From Cryphonectria parasitica EP155 (Eukaryota > Ascomycota > Sordariomycetes > Diaporthales > Cryphonectriaceae), in assembly GCF_011745365.1 (NCBI RefSeq), contig NW_024468911.1:124001-188000 (forward strand): a DNA stretch of 64,000 nt, read 5' to 3'. This document shows, one piece after another, positions 11,977-24,282 of this stretch. The notes beneath the pieces are model-generated. The model saw nothing but the letters and a program-made list of their open reading frames with translations. It was not told the origin of the DNA and ran no database searches. The stretch's first letter is position 1. The number at the start of each line of letters is the position of its first letter. The position numbers were made by a program, and so were the translations under genes.

Positions 11977-12538
11977 AATATGTATGTTCTCGCTGTAGCA
12001 CGCACACGCTTAGAAGAGTCTCATATTGCTTTCGAGTCACAATCTAGAAACTTTCAACGAGTCCTTGGGCAGCCTGTTATGCAAAGATTTATGTCTGCAC
12101 ACACGTTCCTCGGCATACCGTACGGCTACATTGGATAGCACACCAGCCCGGGATTCTACGAGTCTATATTAGGCAGTAAGCCCGAACCTTCTGCCAGTCA
12201 GGTAGCCATCCATTATTTCATTCATTTCAGCTGACCTTTTAGCGCTCCTGTGGGTGAGTGGGTGCTTACGCGCACAGTACCGCTTACGAGCTCCGCGCAC
12301 GATACGACGCCGCGAAATACATGGTAAGCTGCCGATGACTTGGAAATCAGGCCAAACCTGCTGTGCAGTGCCGAACGACGAAAAAGACTTTTCTAGCAAC
12401 TATCTATTCGTTGAAGGAAGAACTCGGCGGCTATTGGTAACAATCAAAAGCGATATTGGCGAAAGGCACATAACCAAGCTGAAGGAGAAGAAGAACAAGA
12501 AAAAGAGAAGAGAAAAAGATCTATTGATTGCTCGCAAG
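11977..12538. promoter_or_regulatory. Shared intergenic region of a divergent gene pair
   Basis: About 560 bp separate the start of the strand-rich gene (minus) from the start of the ankyrin/ZZ gene (plus), so this must hold both promoters. I see no clear TATA box. The purine-rich run gaaggagaagaagaacaag just before 12539 is probably part of the plus-strand 5' leader. The in-frame extension upstream of 12539 (to 12254) is open but has no conserved look. Confidence 0.4.
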
Positions 12539-15500
12539 ATGTCGGTAAGCTCAGCTTCAGCGACAATATCACAAGCAGTAAAATATAGTGCAGAAGAAGA
12601 CCCTTTGTCGGCTCCGCCTGGCGGTGCAAGCCACAAAGCAGCTGATGAACACGACGACGCCTCGGACGATCTGAGCTCCGAATCTTCATCTCATCACAGC
12701 GATGAGGTCAGGATAAACTCCCAGGCCTCGAGCGTGGTCCTCGCGAATGGCGAAGACGTCACTTCGGTCGAGGATTCTGAACAACCTGCGCGACAGGTGC
12801 CCGCACTTGACCTGGAAGGAGTTGCCGCCTCCTGGTGTGCCTATGAGTAAGTGAGCCACGGCCAAAGTACATGTACACACATGTTAATGAGCAGGATCTG
12901 CTAATAACTCTCATGCTTTGCTTGGGTAACTAGCGTGGCCTTCGTTCACGGAATCTGTGACGACCGCGAGTCTGTCTGGAGAGACCTCACCGATTCAAAG
13001 GAATTATGGCCCCAAAGGGAGTTGAGAGATCTGGGTGTAGGAAGTATGAACAGTTTATTTTTCTACTACGAAGTCGAAACGAAGAGCTCGAGTACTATGC
13101 CTATATTGGAAACAGATGGTATCGACAAGCTCGCAAGATTGCTCCTCGATGAAATGGAAAATATTCGCGAGAAAACTCGCAACGAGACCAGGGTTAGTGA
13201 GACGCCCGTCACGTATCCAGACAGTTCTTTTGGCTGAATGTCTTTCTCTGAAACTGAACCACGAGTTTAGAAACGTCCCCTGGCGTTCGTCTCGCGTGAC
13301 CTGGGGGGATTGATTGTCAAGAGGGTAAGGTTGATAAAATATCACCCTCGAGAGAAGACTTTAGTAGTGTCGTTAACACCATATGGTTCTCAGGCATTAT
13401 GCATAGCTCGGAGATCCCCTCTACGATACCCGGGGCTTGCTGCGGACACGAAAAGCCTGGTCTTTTACAACTGTCCTCACACTGTCGGTAGTGTTGGCGA
13501 GGCTGAGGACGTTGCAGTTCGTCTGCTGACTATGCCCGGCTCTCGTATCACAAAAGGGCTCGCGTACAAAGCGAGGCGTCTAGCTGAGCAGATCTATGCA
13601 ATCAACAATGAATTTGTGGACATGAACATGTCTGCCCAGGCGAGAACCTTGAATGTGGTTTCTAGTACCAGTCAGGTAATTCCACGACCGTAGTCTTGCT
13701 TCTCGTCTTGCGTCTCCTAATTTCCGTTATATTAAAGAAAGAAAAGTGCTCCCGCTAACTTGAGATCAAGGAGCCTGACAGAAATGCTTGCTTTCCGCTC
13801 GAGGAGGCTCAGGGGGTGACCACCAATCCGCTCGAAGGCCAATACAGAACACTAGTACCACACAGTCTCCTCGCACACATGAGTGGGGAGGGCAATGGTG
13901 ACAAGAGCAACGACGAGAACACAAGCGAAATTCGCGACCAATGTAATGAATTTTTCAAAGCCATGGCAGACGAAAACATCTCCGACTTCGATCTGCATAG
14001 GTTGCAGATGAACTCGGCCGAAGACTCCACCTTTGGTCGTCGGATATTGTTGTCTCACTGTCCACCTATCCGCACTATCCCCATGATCAGGGGCATCTCC
14101 AAGGATCCATTCTGGTCGTGGTTCAAGAATCTTGACCTGTATAAAACCTGGGCCCGTCCAGACACAAGAGGAACTCGATTTCTCCGCCTGCGTGGGGACC
14201 AAGGCGACATGGCGCTCCTCTCGGAACGACTGATCTTGGGGCATCGAAGCGATCGAGCTCAAGAGAACTGGAGGAATTCCTGCTTCTACTTCAGGTTTCG
14301 GAGGCATGACTGTCGCTTCAACAACACCCGAGGAATGATGATCAGCTTGTTGGCGCAGCTTGCCAGTCGTATACAGCCCTTTGCTATCCGTAAGGTAGCC
14401 AGGGTTACGAGCTTTCTACGCCAAGAGCACACCATCTGCCTCACGGATATTGTACATCTTTTCCAGGACATGTGGTGGCTGGAAGATTCAGAGGACTTTT
14501 GCTGGATCCTCAGCTGCATCAATGAGTGTATCGACGAGGATTTAGCTCAGGTCTTTACAGCCATCCGGGATACTGCGTCTCTGTCTGAGTGGCGTTTCAG
14601 GGTCATGGTCACCGGTACAGGGTCCGACGCAACAGAGAAGAGCCTTGAAGGTGTTGACGCGGTCGATATCTGTGACTTTCCCGAGAGATCTGTTTATGAG
14701 AGAATCAGCGGTGCTGACGTCGCCACTCAACGAGAAGAATTGCTTCTCGACTGTGCACCTGCCTTTCAAAGAGCCCTTCCAGACGCTCTGGAAGCCCTGA
14801 GCCACGATTCCCAGCTCCAACTGATGATACTAGCATGGCTCAAGTCACGAAAAAAGACGCCGTCTTGTGTTCAGGCTTCCTTGAGAGTCCTCAGAGAATG
14901 CGCTGCACGTGCATCGTCTGCAACCGGTGTCTTTGACATTCTTGGGAAGCAAGTCCCGTCCGAATGGCAAACCTTGAGAGACCAGGCAGTCAAGCTAGTC
15001 AGGCATGTTCTGCACCCGCTGACTGTCCAAGAGCTAGCCTCAGCTCTTGTCACGGACGAGGTCTTAGTCAGTAGCGATGAAGAGAGGGATGTCGCCGGGT
15101 GGTCTACTCGGGAAATGGCGCAATTGCTTCAAGAAGTGATATTTCCAGGCCAATTCGTCGTCAAAGACAACGAGCTCCATTTCGCCCACGACTGCTTGAT
15201 GCATTCGTTGACCACGCACACATCACTTTCCATATCGCACGCAGAGATTGTGAGACTCGCTCTGCGGCACCTGCGCCTGCCCTCAAGTCTTGCAGAGATG
15301 CAAGATCTCGTCAAAGAGCTTGAAGACGTTGAGGATACGGCGGTTCCTTCACGGGAGACTTGGACCGCTTATGCTGTTCGGTACTTTCCTGAACATTACC
15401 AGCTTGCAGGGAATGACACACAGTTGTCGGCAGAGATCAATCAGTTCCTCGAGGAACGTACCACCATGCTAGCTTGGTCTGAGGCCTACTATGCTCTCTC

Positions 15501-18500
15501 CAGCCCTTTGACTAGGATTCACCGTGGATATTCAACTGTGCTGCCGATATTGGGGAGAACAGGACTGTTTGGCTTGGTCGAAGAGCACTTAAGGAATGGC
15601 ATGCAGTCACAGGTGCAGTCGCATGCCTACGGCGCCGAGAGATTCAGTGCTGACTGCTGGTTGGCAATGGTTGAGGCTTCCAGACACGGGAACAAGAGCC
15701 TGGTCCGTCTCCTCATGGCAACGTCCAAGCCCAGCGCCGCCTACATGCGTGAGGCGATCGATGCGGCTGCGGCGAACGGAGATGGTGATCTTATTGAATA
15801 CCTCATCAGGGAAGCCTCGAACATGGACGACTTCCGTGACTGGCCAGAGGGCGACAAATGGGCCGATGACATCCTGTTCCGAGTCGTCTGGCTGGGGCAT
15901 GTCGGAGCTGTGCAGCTACTCATCGATCTGAAAGTGAACGTGAATCCCAGACAGGAAGATCTACGGTTGGAAGGACCACCATTGTATGTAAGCATACGCC
16001 GAGGGCACAAGGCCATTACCAAACTCCTGCTCGACGCTGGAGCCGACAAGACAGTCACGTCTCCGATGGGTTACACGTCGGCGCTCAATGAGGCCGCGAG
16101 ATGGGGCGATCCAGAAACCATACAACTCCTGCTTGATGCTGGGGAAACCATCCCTTCAGCAGAAGGCTGCTACCATAATCCTTTGCAGATGGCCGGCGAG
16201 TACGCAAACTTTCGGGCCATAGAAGCCCTCCTCAAGGCAGGAGCCTCTCCTGAGACGCGCTGGACAGACTGGACGAATCCAAACGAGACCTCGCTGATCT
16301 TCGCCACCAATAGAGGGTATATCGAATGTGTCAGGGCTCTCGTCGAGCATGGTGCAAATGTGCAGGCTGCGGAGGGCGCAGACATGTCGCCATTACAACA
16401 AGCAGTGGAACGCGACTTTATTGAAATCGCCAAGATGCTGCTCATGAAGGGCTGTGAACCGAACCATACGACCAAGGACATCGAGCTTGCCGTCGTCCAT
16501 GCCGTTCTCCAGGACAGCGTGGCCATGTTGAAGCTTCTACTCGACCACGGCGCGGATATCGAGGGGGAGAGCAAGACAGACAACCATCCCAAAACAGCTC
16601 TTGCATCAGCGGCGGCATACAGCACCAGGGAAGTCTTTGATTACCTCCGGACCCGGGGTGCAGATGTGAATCACGGCGGCGAGAGATCACGACCGCCACT
16701 CCTTGCAAGCGTCTGGCGAGGCGATGTGGACATAGACCTGGTCAAAAGCTTGATTCAGGACGGTGCAGATGTGAATGCACGGGCAGAAAACCCCCGCGGC
16801 TGGAGGCCGATCCATGCGGCGTACGATAATGTCACAGCCTTGAATGCGCTCCTCGACGCGGGGGCCGATATCAACTCGCGTTCCGACTCTGCCAGCACTG
16901 TTCTTCTCCTCGCGTCCAGGTGGAACTTCAGGGACGTCGTCGAGGCGCTCGTGGACTACAAGGGCAAAGAGAAGCTCGACCTGGAGTGTGAGTTCACCTC
17001 GGAAGATGATGAGCCGCATCTGGATGGCATGACGCCGCTCTGTTTCGCCTGCAGAAACGGCCGCGTCGACATCATGCGGTTGCTGCTGGAAGCGGGCGCG
17101 AATGCGACACATCGAACGCGGTCCGGGAGCTTCCCACTCTTGCTTTGCTTCGGGCTTGATGTCGACGGGAAGACGCGCGAGATGGCCGAGGACGCTGTTA
17201 GGAGCATATTGGAGTATCTGTCACCCTCCGAGTTGAATCAGCGCGATAACGATGGGAATACTGTCCTCCATCACATCGGGCCTTGGCACACCGTCTCCGT
17301 TGTCCGGTGTCTTGTGAATATAGGCCTGGATCCCTCGGCCCGGAACGACAACGACTACTCGCACCTGATGAAAGCTGTGGACGCAGGCCACCGTGACGCG
17401 GCCAGCTACCTGATTTCCAAGGGAGCAGATATCCACCTGGGCAGCCCTAGACTTGGCAGTCCGCTGAGGATGGCCTGCAGAAATGCTGACCTTCCGTTAG
17501 TAAGACTGCTCGTGGAGGCTGGTGCAGACGTCAACGAATTGGACCAACGCAGCGGCGAATCCATCTTGCAGGCGTGTATGGTTGACCGGCATGGTTCTCA
17601 AGCTGTGATTAAATACCTAGTGGAGGAGCAAAAGACCGACGTGAACTTGGGTGGCGGCCGCTACAAGCACCCTATGATTAATAACGCCCGCTCTGGCTAT
17701 ATAGACTGCGAGCTTATCGCCGAATTGCTCGTCAGGAACGGAGCCAAGGTGAACGCCCGAGACGAAGCTGGACGCATGCCTATTCATTATAGTGTGCTAA
17801 GAGGAACATGGTTTATGCAAACGCTCCTCGACCTTGGATCGGACGTCGAGGCAACGGATAAACTAGGTCGCGGCATATTGCACTATGTGGCCTCCGTAGG
17901 ATCCTTCAGCCACCTGACAATGCTCAAGGACGCCGGAGAGAGCAGGGTTCATTGGGACGTACCCGACTGCGATGGGTGGACGCCACTACTTTGGGTGTGC
18001 CGCGGTGGCACTTACGATTTCGATGAGATCTGTGACAGCTTGCTTGAGGCCGGTGCGAGCCCTTGGGCAAGGGGAAAAGGTTTCTACGACGAATGGTCGC
18101 CGCTAAAGACGGCCAGGTACTTTGATATAAGATCACCGATCTCTACAGACCCAGCTATGTTGCGGCGTCTGGTACCCGAAGAGAAGCAAAGAGAAGCCGA
18201 AGATGGTAGCATCGAAAGATGGGATGACGATTTCCATGTGACTAAAACAGGCTGGATCGGGGAGACATCGACATGTTCCGGTTGTTTTTGCGTGAGTTTT
18301 CTTTTCTCTTGTTCACCTTTGTGCTGGAAACAAATATTCCAGCGTACTACGTTCTTCACAAGTTACTACATCAGAGTCGATGAAATGTGGTGCTGATCTG
18401 CAAACCAGACTTGTCGTGGCATACGTTGGCACTGTGCAGAGGAGATGGAGTGCCCCAACTTCGTCTTGTGCTTCGTTTGTTACATGCACAAGGACATTTT

Positions 18501-18747
18501 CCACCCGGAGGAGAACCACGACTTTATAAAGATAGGAGAGAAGTACGAGCCCGAGGAGCATTCCCATTCTCCCTACGAGTCGACCCGGAGCGATGATAGC
18601 GTTTCAAGTGACGCTTCACACGAAAGTGGTTCTGCTGCCGGAGAGGCTGAGCTGCCAGCTAGACATGAAGACGATGGCAGTAGAGACGAGTCCGACGGTG
18701 TTTCGGCCTCTGATTCAGGGTTTGACGACGATGAGTCGCTTGGGTAG
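12539..18747 (+). CDS. NLR-like protein: hydrolase-like / NACHT-like / ankyrin array / ZZ zinc finger
   Basis: Six exons (12539-12846, 12934-13192, 13271-13324, 13394-13675, 13771-18291, 18409-18747) give about 1920 residues. After an acidic Ser-rich head comes a serine-esterase-like fold: VAFVHGICDD (about 104) and an elbow reading FVSRDLGGLIVKR (about 193-206), where GHSLGG is usual. Next is a NACHT-like region. The P-loop position reads RLRGDQGDMALLSERL (about 439-454) without GKS/T, and the Walker B position reads SCINECIDED, so ATP binding is doubtful. A long ankyrin array fills about 940-1740 (typical repeats LLLDAGADK, LLLEAGANA, LVEAGADVNE). A ZZ-type zinc finger split by the last intron follows (CSGCFC, TCRGIRWHC, LCFVCYMHKD, about 1803-1852), then an acidic tail. 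It fits fungal NLR-type sensors of non-self or cell-death control. Confidence 0.82.
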
Positions 18748-19678
18748 AGCTATAGTTCTCTATGTAGTATAAGACAGTCAAATCACGAGGTCCAAGACCT
18801 TCTGCGCATATCTTCTTAGCTGCAATTTTACATAGGGTGGCTCATCATACGTGGTGATTATTCAATTACTAGCCTGGGCCTTCATCTAGTCCTCAAAGGC
18901 AGCCGTGTCTAGGCTCGTCAGCACCTAATGGCTCGAGCAGCAGTGAAACGTAGCAAACATAGCGATTGACCTACCCGGTAGCAAAGGATAGCAGCCATTA
19001 TAATAACATACGTAATTATAGTACCAGACTCAATAATGCGATACGATCTCTGTACTAATATTGATGATTAGACATAAGGATTGGAAAATCCCAAAAGACC
19101 GGCGAACCTGGAGCGGGTCTAAGCTACCCAAGGAGAACTTTAACAAGGAGGCTAACTCGACTCCATCGACCACCCGAGTTCGACGAACAAGTCAAAAGCC
19201 CGAAACCCTGATCGAATTTCTATCACAGACGACTTGTGTTTCTACTGTGCATCAACGAGCGGCCTGACAAAAAGGCTTTCCTATATATTGCAATACGGCG
19301 TTTCCGACTGACTACCTTTGGGTTCTCGATTATCATTGTGGTATGTATATACTTAAGAAGAAGGCATTATTGATCAGCACTCAAGTACGGTGAGTAGAGA
19401 TGTACTGGGGTTACTATTCAATATGCAGATGAATAACCCTTGATTCTCATTGAATAATATTTGGTGTTAGCGATATTGTACTTGCACACCGCCCTCAACC
19501 CCCCAGCGGCTCGAGTATAGCGGTCATGTTCTCGACGATAGCACAAGTTGAACGGCATACAAAACATATAGCGAAGTACAAGCTCTGAGAGGTTGTACTT
19601 CATCACTTGAAAGAACTAGGGCTGTTTTTAGGTAACAGACTCTGTTGATCTTGGTAGTCTAAAGCTGATCTTGCTATT
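18748..19678. other. Intergenic region between convergent genes
   Basis: About 930 bp lie between the 3' ends of the ankyrin/ZZ gene and the FAD oxidoreductase. It is AT-rich in places (for example around 18990-19060). A 68-residue open frame at 19061-19267 is basic and low in complexity and has no recognised motif. I call no gene here. Confidence 0.4.
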
Positions 19679-21195
19679 TCACCCAAGCACCCTCGGCTGA
19701 GAGTGCTTGAACACGTTCTGCGGGTCGTATTTCTTCTTCAGCGAGATGAGCGTCTCGAGGTGAGGACCATAGACCTTCTTCAGATCCGTATCGCTGTAGT
19801 CAAGTAGCGGGATGTAGGCGCTGTCGAGTATATTGTCTCCATCCTTCTGCCTTAGCTCCCTCAGCAAGCCCTGGCCCCAGGCGGATGCCGCCTCCTCGAG
19901 CGCTGGATCAGCCGTCATAGAGACTATCTCGACCATATGGTGGTCTTCACGAGCCCCAAAGACTGAATGCTCGTTGGGGCGAACGTTCCGGAGGCCGTGT
20001 ACAGAGATCATAGCATTGCCAGCAGGAACAGCAGCGCTATACTTGCCCAAGACGCCCACAGAAGCGGGCGTCCATGTCTTGAGATTGATGGCATAGGAGC
20101 GTCCATGGACGCCGTATGTCACCAACCGCTCGTTGTCCTCACCATATTTAGCCACTGTCTTAGCCTCAGTCGAGTTTACCAGGCAAGTGCCAAAGGTAGC
20201 GATCTTATCAACCAGCTTGCGGCCTTCGTCGTGGTTATCGTCAACCCAGGTTACAATAGCAGCAAGCACTTTGCCAAGACCCGGGAAGTCCATAGCGAAC
20301 AGCTGAACATAGGAGGCTGGCGGCAAGTCCAGACCCTTGAGACCACTAGTCAGAGTGGCCCAAGTAGACTGCATATCGCTCGATTCATAGATCAGAGTGC
20401 TGACCAGCATCTGTGTAGCCAAATGGCAGTCAGTTTGAGTTGCTAGCAGGCGCTGTTGTCAAGACAAGTTGGTTCTCAGGGCGTTGCTACTCACCTCCTT
20501 CAGCGGGAAGACCTTGATAGTCAGCTCGACAATAGCGCCAAAGATATAGCCTGCCCCACGTATGCCCTTGAGCAACTCGTCGCTAGCATCTATAAGATCG
20601 CCTTTATAGTTTACTAGCTTCGCTCCAACAATCTGATCAACACCAGGGCCATAAAGACTCGAGAATGGGCCATAGCCGCCAGCAGTACTCCAACCGACAT
20701 ATCCGACTGAGGCAGTAGACCCGCTATATAACAAGCATTAGCCTTCTGAAGACGCTATCATATCTTGATCTTGCATGTCTGGGGGGAGGCAGAAACAAAC
20801 CAGGGCGTAATTAGACCATGCTCTCCAAGTGCCTTCAGTAAACCTCCAGCCAGAATGCCGCCGCCGATCTTGGCTGTCTTTTTATCTTCGCTTATATTGA
20901 CATAGGCGATATCGCGCATATCGATCAAGAGAGCGCCATCAACTAGAGAACGCCCCACACAGTTGTGGCCGCCGGTTCTGATGTTGAAGTCAATGCCCTT
21001 GTCAACACAGGCCTTGACCAGGGCCTGCACGTCGTCCGCAGTCTGGGGCCGAGCAATGGCCACCGGCTTGGCTGTGGTGACGATGTACGTCTTTCTCAGA
21101 CTCTCATAGTCGGGGGAGGCGGGGGTGTGGAGCTTGATGTCCGGGTGCTGCGCTTGCAGCGATTCAAGCTCTGTTTCGAACTTGCTCTGAGCCAT
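19679..21195 (-). CDS. FAD-linked oxidoreductase (VAO/BBE-like)
   Basis: Three exons (21195-20801, 20723-20495, 20410-19679) give 451 residues, typical for the family. The FAD-binding region has FNIRTGGHNCVGRSLVDGA, with the His that carries 8-alpha-linked FAD in relatives. Next is TPCGSTASVGYVGWSTAGGYG, spliced across the first intron. The Cys in TPC sits near the second covalent attachment site of BBE enzymes but is not proven equivalent. The C-terminus KKKYDPQNVFKH is the standard BBE tail. No signal peptide precedes MAQSKFETEL, so a cytosolic enzyme is likely. Such enzymes oxidise alcohols or drive cyclisations in secondary metabolism; the substrate is unknown. A run of G/C homopolymer (about 21196-21207) sits directly before the start codon. 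Confidence 0.85.
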
Positions 21196-22621
21196 TTTGG
21201 GGGGGGGGGGGTGGGGGGTTTCGTCCTCTTTTTTTTTTGGCTTCTCTCTTTTGATTCTCACCGCTCTAGGATGTATTTCGTTTTCAAGCGCAGGTGGGAC
21301 AAGGGAGAGCCATGACAACTGAAAGAGAGCCCTCGAGAAACCATTTATACTGAGCGAGCGACCAAGCCCCCAACGTTGCACCTCCTGCATTACTGCTTAG
21401 TCTCTCGGCCTGGTACGACCAACACAACAAAGCACAGCAAGTCTCAGGCGGGGTGAGGGGGAGAGTGGACTGACTGAGTGCCAAGCATAGCCACTACCTG
21501 CAAACTGCCGGTGGTGGGGACGTTGGCCAATGACAAAAGGTCCACGGCCCTCCGCTTTGGGTGGCGGAACCTCGGGCAAACCCTGATTGGTTCTGCTACG
21601 GCGACTGATTCCGTCAGTGCAGTGCTGTACAAATGCCTCACAGTGCACATCGACAGTACTAGTACAGTCAGGACTGGAGCATTTCGAGAGAGGATCGGCG
21701 GACTAGTCAGCGTACTACTATAGTAGAGTACATAGTTACGTACTGTGGTACAAGTATCTGCCGGGGTCTCTTTGTCTCTTCCCCTTCGTGAGCATCCACG
21801 CAGTCATGCTCAGGTTGCAGCGCATCAGCATCCACGTCGCATGGGAAAACAATAGTCGCGGGGTGTCTTCCAATTGTGTAACAATGTGTGCGTCTCAAGT
21901 GAGGCAGGTCGCATGGGAGACCAATTGTCCCAAGGTTGCCTGTTTTTTTCTCTCTCTTTACACTTCTTTTTGTCTTTTTTTGTTTGTGCCTTTCTCCCTG
22001 GCGCCCGATCCGACAGGCCGAATGCCACAGGGAACGAGACAGTCACGGGGTCTGCAGTCAATGCCAGGAGAGAACGATGGGGTCCCACTTGTGGAGCTGT
22101 TGACAGCGGCAGCCACACCTTGTTGACAGCCCAGACACTCAAGCTATGGACCAAAACTACATGGACCCTACTGCGGGCCGAAGCCAGACTATCCCAGGAT
22201 ATCCAGGCATCCTCGGGCGAGCCCGCTGAAAAGTTCACAGCCTACTAGACTAAGTGATCCTCTGCTTGAGATGGCCTACTGTTATCAGGATCGGGCACTC
22301 GCCGAATATGGGTAGGCTCACCCGTTGTGGTGTCGTAGGCCAGACCAGAGGAGCGGAGTGAGCTTGGTCGGCCCATCTGCTGGGTCATCGGCGCAAGATA
22401 TAAAGTTAATATAAGTGATTACTCGTGCTGCGCGGGTGTCGGCAATGCGTCCGCCTGTCGATGTTGACTTCCTATGTGAGTTGGCGTTCGGGACCGAGCT
22501 TGTACGGAAAGACGACCCAATAGAAGGAGACCAGGAAGAAGAAGAAGAAGAGGAGGAGGAGAGAGGGGAAAAAACAACAACAACAACAAGTAATTACAAA
22601 AACTCGCTCCTCGAACCTACT
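21196..22621. other. Divergent intergenic region
   Basis: About 1.4 kb lie between the FAD oxidoreductase (minus) and the UbiA prenyltransferase (plus). It begins with a G-rich homopolymer run and ends with an AAG/GAG-rich stretch (about 22527-22565). Open frames at 21825-22248 overlap on both strands and show no motif. The region presumably holds both promoters. Confidence 0.4.
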
Positions 22622-24282
22622 ATGCTGCCAAGTATAGTATCTCGGGCGCCCATGCGACCTCTGATACAGAGCGCCGGCGCAAGGGCAAGACACGGGTGGC
22701 GTGTTTCTACCTCGACGTCCCACTCTGCTCTCATACTGCAAACATATCATCCGCTGAAGATTTGCTCACCAAGGCAGACCATCTGCAGGAGTCAGGATAG
22801 GCCGCAGAGCACCGTCACCCCCAGCACGCCTCTGGACCAGCTCCCGCCGTATACGCCCCCGACCAAGGGCATCCTCTCGAAGCTGCCCTCCTCATGGGTT
22901 CCCTACGCCCAGCTCTCGCGCATCGAGAAGCCCGGCGGCCTGTACGGCTTTTACATGGCCTACGTGATCGGGCTCGGCTACGGCGCCTGCCTGCTCACCC
23001 CAGCGGTCGCCCCGTCCAGCCTGGCGTCGACGGCCGCCATCCTGCTCGTCTACAACGTCTTCCTCCGCGGTGCGGCCTGCACCGTCAACGACATCCTCGA
23101 CCGCGAGTACGACAGGCGCGTCGCCCGCTGCCGCCATAGGCCTGTCGCCCGTGGCGCCGTCACGCCCGCCCAGGGCTACATCTGGTATGCGGCCCAGACT
23201 GTCGGCGCCGGCGCCGCCATCGCTTGTCTGCCAAACCCGTTGCTCGCGCTTGGCTACGCAGGTAAGTTTGTGCGGGCGGATTTTGGTCTACCCTTGGGCC
23301 AAGGCCTGTCCTGGCCTCTCTCCTCCGCCCTCATCTCGTCTGATGGTTCTTCCTGGTTAAGCATAAGAATGTGGTTGTATAGTTCCCATTCAGCTGGTGG
23401 TCAGCCTGTATCCCTTATGCAAGCGCTTCACAGAGTAAGTCTGCTGCGAGCCCTTTTTTTTCATTTGACGTATAGAGCGCACAGCTCAGGTAATATGGCG
23501 ATATCTCTGGGCCCACCGAAGAGGCGGCCGATCTATCTTGCTTTCTCCAAATAAACAAAGGTCTCCACAGAACGTTTTTCCGTCGATGCTTCAACCCTCT
23601 GCTAATCCCCACTTTCCATCTGCCGACAGCTTCCCCCAACTGGTTCTGAGCGCCCCGATTGCCGGAGGTGTCCTGATGGCCGCGGCCTCGGTGGGCCTGG
23701 ACCCATTCGACATGTCCTCGCTGGCTATCGCAGGGGCCACTGCCTCGCTGACACTGTCGCACTACATTTGGACCACCATTTTCGACTATGTCAACGCCTG
23801 CCAGGACACGCCCGACGACGTCAAGGCCGGCGTTCGCAGCATGGCCGTCCGGTACCACAATACGACGGCCTTCATCTCCACGCTCGGGGCTGCGCAGGTT
23901 GCGTGCCTGGCTGTCACGGGCGTCCTGGGCGGATTCTCCCCCATCTATTGGGTCGGCGCCGTCGGTGGGAATGCCATGTGGCTGGTAGGGTCATCTTCTT
24001 TTTTTTTTTTTTTTTCTCCCCCTTTTTTTTTCTTCTTCTAAATCCGTTTACTATGCTCCCGCATACTACTTTCATTGCCCTGGCAAAGGCGGTCTGGCTG
24101 ATCAAGAATTTCACCAGACTATCATGGCTAGAACGGTAAAACGGTCGAGGCCGGACGTGTGTGGGTGGTGGTTTGCCTGGGGCGGTCTGATCGTCAGCGG
24201 CACCACGGGCGCTGCACTGTTTGCAGAATACTGGAACGGAAGCCGTGCTGGAGAGGAAAAGGAGCCATCGTACAAGATGTAG
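22622..24282 (+). CDS. UbiA-family prenyltransferase (Coq2-like)
   Basis: Four exons (22622-23261, 23383-23434, 23630-23984, 24118-24282) join to 403 residues. The tiny second exon supplies the conserved SLYPLCKRFT loop, and the first acceptor (TATAG|TT) is the one that keeps phase. The first Asp-rich motif is NDILDREYDRRVARCRHRPV (about 155-174), the second YVNACQDTPDDVKAG (about 283-297); both bind Mg-diphosphate. Several hydrophobic membrane helices are present. The N-terminus is Arg/Ser-rich without acids, like a mitochondrial presequence, and YTPPTKGILSKLPSSWVPY resembles fungal Coq2. It may be the ubiquinone enzyme or a paralogue that prenylates an aromatic acid for a meroterpenoid. Neighbouring FAD monooxygenases and oxidases favour the second reading, but this is not proven. 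The last acceptor (CAG|ACT) is the least certain. Confidence 0.82.

Noticed and set aside
12254..12538. In-frame N-terminal extension of the ankyrin/ZZ gene
   Set aside because: Basic, low-complexity sequence in the shared promoter region; ATG 12539 begins a more protein-like head.
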